From assembly GCA_012030815.1 (NCBI GenBank), contig JAAUVF010000076.1:1-5443 (forward strand): a stretch of DNA of 5,443 bases. Direction: 5' to 3'. Made by a program: the position numbers and the translations under genes. Positions 1 through 5,037 of this stretch are shown piece after piece. The notes beneath the pieces were generated by a model. The model was not told where the DNA came from. It did no database searches and saw only the letters and a program-made list of their open reading frames with translations. This DNA comes from Nanobdellota archaeon. Lineage in GTDB: Archaea > Thermoproteota > Nitrososphaeria > Nitrososphaerales > Nitrosopumilaceae. Each line of letters starts with the position of its first letter. The first letter of the stretch is position 1.

Positions 1-263
1 AAGTTTATGATGCATATTCACGAGCTCAAGAAGTTAGAGCACTTGCAGGAATTGTAGGTAAGGCAGGATTAACAGAAATTGATTTGAAATACATGGATGT
101 AGGTGATGTCTTTGAAAAAGAATTTCTTTCACAGGCAACTGATGAAAATAGAACAATAGAGGAAACTCTTACACTGTTATGGAAAATAGTTTCAAAACTT
201 CCAAAGAATGAGATTACTAAAATTAAAGACAAATACATAGACCAATACTATCAGGAAAACTAA
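1..263 (+). CDS. atpB: A-type ATP synthase subunit B, C-terminal part (5' end outside the window)
   Basis: The frame opens at base 3 and gives the last 86 residues of subunit B, the non-catalytic nucleotide-binding-fold subunit that alternates with catalytic A subunits in the A3B3 head on the cytoplasmic side. The visible part is the C-terminal helical domain. It has the family signatures YSRAQEVRALAGIVGKAGLT, a FEKEFLSQ segment, NRTIEETL and a final LPKNEI...KYIDQY helix. The P-loop-like core lies upstream, outside the window. The stop (261-263) is four bases before the atpD start, so the two are almost certainly one transcript. The order B-D is usual in archaeal ATP synthase operons. The identification is by recognition of the family C-terminus; the non-catalytic role is family knowledge and cannot be shown from this fragment. 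Confidence 0.93.
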   Translation, partial: VYDAYSRAQEVRALAGIVGKAGLTEIDLKYMDVGDVFEKEFLSQATDENRTIEETLTLLWKIVSKLPKNEITKIKDKYIDQYYQEN

Positions 264-267
264 CAGT

Positions 268-900
268 ATGTCATTTGGACAGAATGTAGCTGCAACAAAA
301 ATTGAACTGCTAAAATATAAAAAATCTAGTCAAGTCGCTACAATGGTTCAGAAAATTTTAGATGATAAACGTAAAGTTCTTTTAAAAAATATTGAAGAGA
401 TGATCGAAGAAGCCTCCAAAGCTAGAGGTGGAATTTGGGATCCATTACAAGATATTTACAAATCAGTTAATGAAGCATATCTTGCATTAGGCACTAATAC
501 AGTAGATTCTGTTGCTGAATCTACACCGCCTGTAATGGAAGTTGATGTTAACACAAGAAGAGTTGTCGATGTAAAAATTCCTGCCCTTACAGTAAGAGAA
601 AAAGATACAAAATCAATGCCATATGGATTTGCCGATACCAACTCCTCTATAGATAGAGCGGCAAAACAGATCAAAGAACTACTTCCAAAAATCTGCAAAG
701 CCGCAGAATATGAAAATTCAATTTTTAGTCTTGCAAAAGCACTTGAAAAAACACAAAAACTACTTAATGCACTAGAAAATGTCATTATTCCACAATATAA
801 ACAAAAAATAAGATTTATTCTTGCAACTCTAGAAGAAAGAGAAAGAGAAGAATTCGCAAAGTTAAAAAAAGTGAAGGCAAAGATGGAAAGTAGGAAATAA
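268..900 (+). CDS. atpD: A-type ATP synthase subunit D (central stalk)
   Basis: This 210-residue protein is the long coiled-coil rotor shaft that couples rotation of the membrane ring to the A3B3 head. The N-terminal helix (about 1-70) has the family pattern ATKIELLKYKK followed by a KRKVLLK segment. A less conserved middle domain (about 75-125) follows. The C-terminal helix carries the hallmark LLNALENVIIPQYKQKIRFI and then LEEREREEF with a Lys-rich tail (about 165-210). Length matches the family (about 200-220). The ATG at 268 is the only start that keeps the whole N-terminal helix, and it lies four bases after the atpB stop. Only a weak purine stretch (GGAAAA, 254-259) precedes it, so translation probably depends on coupling with atpB. 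The stop codon overlaps the start of the next small ORF. Confidence 0.96.
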   Translation: MSFGQNVAATKIELLKYKKSSQVATMVQKILDDKRKVLLKNIEEMIEEASKARGGIWDPLQDIYKSVNEAYLALGTNTVDSVAESTPPVMEVDVNTRRVVDVKIPALTVREKDTKSMPYGFADTNSSIDRAAKQIKELLPKICKAAEYENSIFSLAKALEKTQKLLNALENVIIPQYKQKIRFILATLEEREREEFAKLKKVKAKMESRK

Positions 901-1031
901 TGGCAAAAGAAGAAATCAAAAAATTAGTAGAAGATTCTAAAAAAGTAATTGATCAAGATTATGAAAATATCGCCAAATCAATCAAAAGTGATATAGCATC
1001 ATTCAAAAAGAAAACACTCGATCAAATTTAA
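900..1031 (+). CDS. Small charged, coiled-coil-like protein in the ATP synthase operon
   Basis: This 43-residue ORF begins with an ATG whose A is the last base of the atpD stop (TAATG), a coupling arrangement typical of real operon genes. The protein is predicted to be almost entirely helical. It has ten Lys and nine Asp/Glu, with hydrophobic residues at 3-4 spacing (Ile6, Leu9/Val10, Ile17, Tyr21, Ile24, Ile28, Ile32, Phe35, Leu40, Ile43), so one face of the helix is hydrophobic as in a coiled coil. It has no signal peptide, membrane segment or cysteine. I do not recognise the family. Position between atpD and atpK suggests, but does not prove, a small ATP synthase stalk or assembly factor, perhaps a shortened counterpart of the coiled-coil peripheral-stalk subunit H. 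It could also be a chance ORF, though the stop/start overlap and clean amphipathic pattern argue against that. Confidence 0.6.
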   Translation: MAKEEIKKLVEDSKKVIDQDYENIAKSIKSDIASFKKKTLDQI

Positions 1032-1050
1032 CATTGAAACATCATCATGA

Positions 1051-1058
1051 TTTAAATA
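1051..1058 (+). promoter_or_regulatory. TATA box of atpK
   Basis: TTTAAATA is centred 29.5 bp before the atpK ATG at 1084. Archaeal TATA boxes sit about 26-28 bp before the transcription start, so the mRNA would begin at or a few bases before the ATG. No Shine-Dalgarno sequence lies between. This suggests atpK can be made from its own promoter in addition to read-through from atpD, which fits the need for many more ring subunits than stalk subunits. Inferred from spacing and base composition only. Confidence 0.6.
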
Positions 1059-1083
1059 TGGAACTAGAAGAGTCGGTACATAA

Positions 1084-1395
1084 ATGAAACCTATCGTATT
1101 GCTACTTTTGGCAACTATTGTGATTTCTACCACAGGATTCACTGGACTTGCATATGCAGCAGAAGAAGGTGCAGCAACAGGAAGTTCTGACTCACTGAAA
1201 ATTCTCGGTGCAGGTTTGGCATTCGGTCTTGCAGCCTTTGGTGCAGGTATAGGTTTGGGTCAAGTAGGTGCAGCAGGTCTTGCAGTAATTAGCGAGAATC
1301 CAGCATTGCAGTCAAAAGTATTCATTTTCGTAGGTATGGTTGAATCAATCGCTATCTACGGTATAGTCATGATGTTTATCCTCTTGGGACAATAA
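1084..1395 (+). CDS. atpK: A-type ATP synthase subunit K (membrane rotor ring, c-subunit)
   Basis: This 103-residue proteolipid forms the ion-carrying rotor ring in the membrane. Residues 1-26 look like a cleavable signal peptide (Lys2, a hydrophobic core, then AYA|AEE). Two membrane helices follow: about 38-69, Gly/Ala-rich with the GAGIGLGQ and GAAG packing motifs, and about 78-101. The essential carboxylate is Glu87 in GMVESIAIYG. The loop between helices contains SENP. A leader peptide plus a two-helix hairpin resembles the Thermus V/A-type ring subunit. Gln60 and Ser88 are polar residues near the site, but the Gln spacing from Glu87 does not match characterised Na+ sites, so H+ is the default and Na+ is not excluded. 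The gene follows the small ORF after 52 bp and has its own TATA box. Confidence 0.95.
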   Translation: MKPIVLLLLATIVISTTGFTGLAYAAEEGAATGSSDSLKILGAGLAFGLAAFGAGIGLGQVGAAGLAVISENPALQSKVFIFVGMVESIAIYGIVMMFILLGQ

Positions 1396-1410
1396 TCTAA
1401 GACGTACTAA

Positions 1411-1425
1411 TTTTTTCAAATTTTT
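1411..1425 (+). terminator. Oligo-T terminator after atpK
   Basis: Two T runs (T6 at 1411-1416 and T5 at 1421-1425) lie 16-30 bases after the atpK stop, without a preceding hairpin. Archaeal RNA polymerase ends transcripts at such T-rich tracts. The site lies between the convergent atpK and pyrI genes (33 bp apart), so transcripts from the two sides probably overlap at their ends. No comparable T run is visible on the other strand for pyrI. Confidence 0.5.
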
Positions 1426-1428
1426 AAT

Positions 1429-1890
1429 TTAATTATATTTTAGTTTGTTAACATCTAGTACTCTTGAACAATATCTACATTTGAGTACTCTTCCTTCTTT
1501 GTCAATTACATCCATCACTGATTCAATGTGCTCAGTACTGTTAGTAATACAATCTGGATTTGAACAACGAAAAATTCTATCTATTTCATTTGGAAGCGCA
1601 ACTCTTCTCTTTTCAACTAGTTTGTAGTCTTTGATGATGTTAATTGTTGCTTTTGGAGCAATTACTGCAAGCTTGTTTGTATCATCGTCTATTAGAAATT
1701 TATTCTCTATCTTGATTATGTCTTTTTTCTTAAATTTTCCACTAGGTACGTTAAGAGCAATAGTGATGAGACTACCATCTTTCCCATCTATTCTCAAAGC
1801 GTTTAGGACCTGAAGACCTTTTCCTTCGTCAATGTGGTCCAACACTGTACCCTCCTTAATTCGTCGAACCATAAGTTCGGACTCTTGCAT
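1429..1890 (-). CDS. pyrI: Aspartate carbamoyltransferase regulatory subunit
   Basis: From the ATG at 1890 this is a 153-residue protein, the same length as E. coli PyrI. It binds nucleotide effectors and holds the catalytic PyrB trimers together in ATCase, the first committed step of pyrimidine synthesis. The N-terminal allosteric domain has IKEGTVLDHI, VPSGKFKKKDIIKIEN and a LAVIAPKATIN segment. Lys60 and Lys94 match the effector-binding lysines of E. coli PyrI. The C-terminal zinc domain has all four cysteines (109, 114, 138, 141: CSNPDC and CRYC), at exactly the E. coli positions if counted from this ATG. An in-frame GTG at 1911 would add seven residues, but it lies too close to the TATA box (1915-1920) to be inside the transcript. 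Convergent with atpK, divergent from pyrB; with both subunits present, an allosterically regulated ATCase is expected. Confidence 0.95.
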   Translation of the reverse strand: MQESELMVRRIKEGTVLDHIDEGKGLQVLNALRIDGKDGSLITIALNVPSGKFKKKDIIKIENKFLIDDDTNKLAVIAPKATINIIKDYKLVEKRRVALPNEIDRIFRCSNPDCITNSTEHIESVMDVIDKEGRVLKCRYCSRVLDVNKLKYN

Positions 1891-1900
1891 CAGAATACTT

Positions 1901-1906
1901 TGTATA
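1901..1906 (+). promoter_or_regulatory. TATA-like element of pyrB
   Basis: TGTATA is centred 28.5 bp before the pyrB ATG at 1932, the same spacing as the other promoters in this window, with no Shine-Dalgarno sequence before the ATG. It overlaps the predicted start region of the pyrI transcript. The same hexamer occurs again 12 bp downstream (1913-1918), overlapping the pyrI TATA box. It is a weaker match to the archaeal consensus than the other boxes. Confidence 0.45.
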
Positions 1907-1914
1907 GTCACCTG

Positions 1915-1920
1915 TATATA
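1915..1920 (-). promoter_or_regulatory. TATA box of pyrI
   Basis: TATATA, read on the minus strand within GATATATACAG, is centred 27.5 bp before the ATG at 1890. This is the spacing expected for a leaderless transcript starting at the ATG, and it decides the start codon: the upstream GTG at 1911 would lie before the predicted transcription start. The box is inside the pyrB upstream region, between the pyrB TATA-like element and the pyrB ATG. Confidence 0.6.
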
Positions 1921-1931
1921 TCATTGAAAGA

Positions 1932-2860
1932 ATGAACAAGTTCTATCAAAAAGACATAATTTCTATCAAGGACTTTAACAAGGCTCAACTTGAACAAATC
2001 TTTGCATCTACTGATAAAATAATGAAACTTAATCCTATAGAGAGAAGAGAAATTTGTAAAGGAAATGGATTAGGATATCTCTTTTATGAGCCAAGCACTA
2101 GAACTCGACTTAGTTTTGATGCTGCCATGGCTTCAGTAGGCGGTAGTTCTTTAGGCATTTCTGATATCTCATCATCATCTACCAAAAAAGGTGAGAGCCT
2201 TGCAGACACTGTAAGAATCATGTCAAATTATTCAGATGTACTTGTACTAAGACATCCCCTTGATGGCTCAAGTAGATTTGCAGCTGAAGTCTCTTCAAAA
2301 CCAGTAATCAATGCAGGAAGCGGAACTGAAGAACATCCAACACAAGCAATACAGGATCTATTTACGATAAGAAAAGAAAAGAAAAAATCGATGGCCTAAA
2401 AATAGGAATTATCGGTGATCTAAAATATGGAAGAACCGTTTACTCTCTCTTACATGGACTTGGAAACTATAATGTTGATGTTCATCTAGTCTCCCCTGAA
2501 TCATTAAGAATTAGATCTGATTCTATTTATGAAATTAAAAAGAAATTATCTTTTACTGAATCTACTAACATTGAAGACCATATTGATGATCTAGATGTTT
2601 TGTATGTCACACGAATTCAAAAAGAGAGATTTCCTGATGAGGAGGAATATCTCAAAGTAAAAGGAAGTTATGTTGTGGGACTTGATTTATTGAAAAAGAT
2701 GAAAGATGATTCTATTATTTTACATCCGCTACCTAGACTGGATGAGATTTCAACTGATATTGATAATACAAAAAATGCGAAATATTTTGAACAAGCTGAA
2801 TATGGAAAACATACAAGAGCTGCATTACTGGGATTGATTCTAAATGAAAATGGATTTTAA
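1932..2860 (+). CDS. pyrB: Aspartate carbamoyltransferase catalytic subunit (one frame break as written)
   Basis: PyrB condenses carbamoyl phosphate with aspartate to N-carbamoyl-aspartate. The gene reads in one frame from 1932 to a stop at 2397-2399 and in another from 2387 to 2860. Restoring one A in the A6 run at 2382-2387 gives one 309-residue protein, against 311 in E. coli, aligning without a gap across the junction. Carbamoyl phosphate domain: EPSTRTRLSF, KKGESLADT, RHPLDGSSR and HPTQAIQDLFTI. Aspartate domain: GDLKYGRTVYSLLHGL, VTRIQKERF, HPLPRLDEI and a C-terminal GKHTRAALLGLIL helix. All recognised active-site motifs are present, so the enzyme itself looks intact and the break is probably a sequencing error. 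Ribosomal slippage or a recent mutation is less likely. Divergent from pyrI, 41 bp between the start codons. The proteins are expected to form the PyrBI complex. Confidence 0.95.
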
Positions 2861-2873
2861 AATTTAAAATCCA
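2851..2873 (+). repeat. Perfect 23-bp inverted repeat across the pyrB stop codon
   Basis: The arms TGGATTTTAAA (2851-2861) and TTTAAAATCCA (2863-2873) are exact reverse complements around one central base. The left arm encodes the last residues of PyrB and contains the stop codon. As RNA it could form an 8-bp stem with a 7-base loop at the end of the message. It is not followed by a T run, so it is not a standard terminator. It could be a 3'-end hairpin, a protein-binding dyad upstream of the next gene, or chance in AT-rich DNA. Confidence 0.55.
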
Positions 2874-2902
2874 AATTATAATTAAAATTGATTGCGCATT
2901 CC

Positions 2903-2908
2903 ATATAT
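2903..2908 (+). promoter_or_regulatory. TATA box of the LON-domain gene
   Basis: ATATAT is centred 29.5 bp before the TTG start at 2935, matching the spacing seen at atpK. A second AT-rich element (TTTAAATA, 2919-2926, identical to the atpK box) is too close to the start codon to serve this TTG. No ribosome binding site is present, so the transcript would be leaderless with a TTG start. It would drive both the LON-domain gene and the surface-protein gene downstream. Confidence 0.45.
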
Positions 2909-2934
2909 CTAGAGTCATTTTAAATAAAATCAGT

Positions 2935-3645
2935 TTGCCACAAACAAAAATTCTGCCTATTTTTCCTTTAGATTTAGTATTGTTTCCTAGGCAAGAATTA
3001 CCACTAAGAATTTTTGAACCGCGATATAAGCAATTAGTTGATGACTGTATGTTAGGTGATGGTCAATTTGGAGTGTGTCTAATTGATGTAAATGACTCGA
3101 TTAGTGGATGGACTGCACCAAAATCAATTGGTACAATTGCCAAGATCACTAAATGTGAGGACGTAGAATTAGATGGAATGCAATTGCATATTGAGACTAT
3201 TGGTAGAAATAAATTCAAAATAAATAAAATAATTCCTCCCTCATTTGCCCAACCTACAGATTATGATCCATATTCTGTAGAAGGTCATAGAAATATTTCA
3301 GAAATGCATGAGAAATTAGGTACTGAACAAAAAATGTACATTCGTGCTGAAGTGGAATTGATTCCTGAAATAGATGATAATGTATCTTTAGACACATGGG
3401 AAAAACTAGTAGCAATGTGGAAAAATAAAATTATTCAGCAAGCATTACCACAAGTTGTTGAACCTCATTCACTGGATCATGTTTTAGAAAAATATTATCT
3501 TATTACAGAAATGCCTACAATTGATTATGTTTATTCTTTATCTGCACTTGGAGCCAAAGATCCAAATGAATTGCAACCAATATTAGAAGCTAGCAATATG
3601 GACGATTTGATTCAACGAGTAAGAGAATTACTCACAGTAAAATAA
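2935..3645 (+). CDS. Stand-alone LON substrate-binding domain protein
   Basis: This is a 236-residue protein. Its N-terminal region is a clear LON (Lon protease N-terminal, substrate-binding) domain: ILPIFPLDLVLFPRQELPLR, IFEPRYKQLVDDC, GQFGVCLI, then the IGTIAKI and IETIGRNKFKI strands (about 7-105). The rest (about 110-236) is helical and ends in MDDLIQRVRELL. There is no AAA+ Walker motif and no Ser-Lys protease dyad, so it is not a protease itself. Database names such as peptidase S16 lon domain protein overstate its function, which is not established. No signal peptide is seen, so it is probably cytoplasmic. The TTG at 2935 is chosen because no ATG or GTG lies in frame before the conserved ILPIFPL start of the domain, and it fits the TATA spacing. 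Only six bases separate its stop from the surface-protein gene, implying co-transcription. Confidence 0.85.
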   Translation: MPQTKILPIFPLDLVLFPRQELPLRIFEPRYKQLVDDCMLGDGQFGVCLIDVNDSISGWTAPKSIGTIAKITKCEDVELDGMQLHIETIGRNKFKINKIIPPSFAQPTDYDPYSVEGHRNISEMHEKLGTEQKMYIRAEVELIPEIDDNVSLDTWEKLVAMWKNKIIQQALPQVVEPHSLDHVLEKYYLITEMPTIDYVYSLSALGAKDPNELQPILEASNMDDLIQRVRELLTVK

Positions 3646-3651
3646 CCCACC

Positions 3652-5035
3652 ATGTACAAAATAATATTGTCATTATCCAAACTTGTAATCTTTACACTTG
3701 TAATCTCTTTACTATTTCCTGTTTCAAGTGTTTATGGACATGGATTTGGAATTGATACTATTTCTGCAGTTGATGTACAAGGAAAGAAAATTTCAATTTC
3801 AGTTGAAACTCCAATGTTTTTTGAGCAAACTGGTGAAAAACAAATTACTATTACAACAACTGAAAATGAAACAAAAGAGAATGCAAAAATGTTACACTTC
3901 TAATTGGTTTGTTTCATGAAAACAAAATGATATTTAGAAATTATTTTTTACAGATGATGGAGTTTTAACAATTAAAATAAATCCTACACAAGATGATGAA
4001 ATTACAATTCATGGGGAGCAAGATTCTCTATTAGGTGCATGGCATGCAACTGAATCTAATCCTATAATGATTACTGGTCCTCTATTCAATTCAGGTGGAC
4101 TGTATAATTTTGAAATAGAGGTAAGAACAATTGACGAGCCTACAAACATAATTGAAAATTCTGGTGTCTATAATGCAGATTTGAGCATAGTTGATACAAC
4201 TAATTTTCTACAAAAGAACGCTGAAAATCAAGATATTGAGTTTAAAGTAAAATCATATTTTGATAATATCTCTAGTTTTCAATATGACCCCATTGCCCAG
4301 CAAGTGATATTTGAGATGCCTTTTGATTGGAGCGAAAAACAAATGTCTCACATTCCAGTAGTTCATGAAGAAGTTCATTTTCCTAAGACTTTTGCTGAAT
4401 TTTTCTCACCCAGTTACACCGGTACAGCTAATGGAGTTGACTTGTTTAAGGCATCAGTTACAGTTGATGATTATACAGTAGATGATGAAAGAATAGTTCA
4501 TTTTGTTTTGCTACAAGATCATCTTCGATTCATAAAGAATCAATTACAAAAATCTGGAGAGCCATTACCTGATAAAATAGTTTTTACGCTTTCAAAATCT
4601 GATAATCCAGGATTTCCATTAACTGCATTTACAAAGAGTGAAGACTTTCAAGTAAATCTTTCATGGGAACCTGTAGAAATAATGCCTGGACAAAATACAA
4701 ATTTTATCTTTACAATTAGAGATGGTAAGACTGCAGATCCATTGCGTAATTCTGCTTATACTTTTGTAATCTTACAAAACGGTCAAGAGATTTACAAAAA
4801 AACTGGAGTAGCACAGGTTGGAGGAGAATTTGAGCAGTATAAATTTGAAGAACACCAAACAGGTCCTACAATAATTAAATTTGAAAACATTAGAAACTCT
4901 GGCCAAGAAACTGCTTTTGGAATTGTTGTTGCTCCAGAATTTGGAACTATAGCTATAATGATCTTAGTTTCAATGTTAGTTACAGTAGTTTTATTATCTA
5001 GAAACTATCTTCCTAAAAACTTGCTTTTTAAATAA
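3652..5035 (+). CDS. Secreted surface protein with PEFG-CTERM anchor (two frame breaks as written)
   Basis: As written the frame breaks twice. Adding one A to the A5 run at 3885-3889 and one T to the T6 run at 3944-3949 gives a continuous 461-residue protein. Residues 1-29 are a signal peptide (Lys3, Lys10, hydrophobic core, cut likely after VYG, leaving His30-Gly-Phe-Gly as N-terminus). The body (30-428) is beta-rich, with four Asn-glycosylation sequons (NET, NVT, NIS, NLS), a His cluster at 234/239/243 and an Ig-like region near 350-420 (SWEP...FTIRDGKTADPL...GQEIYKKTG). At 429 comes PEFG, then a membrane helix and a basic tail (RN...K), the thaumarchaeal PEFG-CTERM signal processed by an archaeosortase; none is encoded here. 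It should therefore lie on the outer cell surface. Function unknown. It follows the LON gene by six bases and ends 2 bp from the convergent nikR-like gene. Confidence 0.85.
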
Positions 5036-5037
5036 TT

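Noticed and set aside
26..238. Minus-strand 70-residue ORF opposite atpB
   Set aside because: It is antisense to a clearly recognised subunit B C-terminus and has no promoter or recognisable domain.
456..785. Minus-strand 109-residue ORF opposite atpD
   Set aside because: It is antisense to conserved atpD; low-complexity Ser/Val-rich translation with no family resemblance.
1411..1425. Hairpin-type intrinsic terminator after atpK
   Set aside because: No stable stem precedes the T runs; it is annotated only as an oligo-T signal.
1445..1813. Two plus-strand 60-residue ORFs opposite pyrI
   Set aside because: They lie fully inside pyrI, whose motifs and zinc cysteines are conserved on the other strand.
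2381..2390. Programmed -1 frameshifting as the main explanation in pyrB
   Set aside because: No stimulatory hairpin is evident just downstream, ATCase is not known to use it, and similar breaks occur in neighbouring unrelated genes.
2600..2860. Separate 86-residue gene
   Set aside because: It is the C-terminal part of PyrB; the same frame is open back to 2387 and joins the N-terminal part.
2733..2918. Minus-strand ORF over the pyrB end and the following gap
   Set aside because: It overlaps the conserved C-terminus of PyrB and has no start signals.
3728..3919. Plus-strand 63-residue ORF within the surface-protein gene
   Set aside because: It is mostly an alternate-frame reading; only its last residues coincide with the true frame after the first break.
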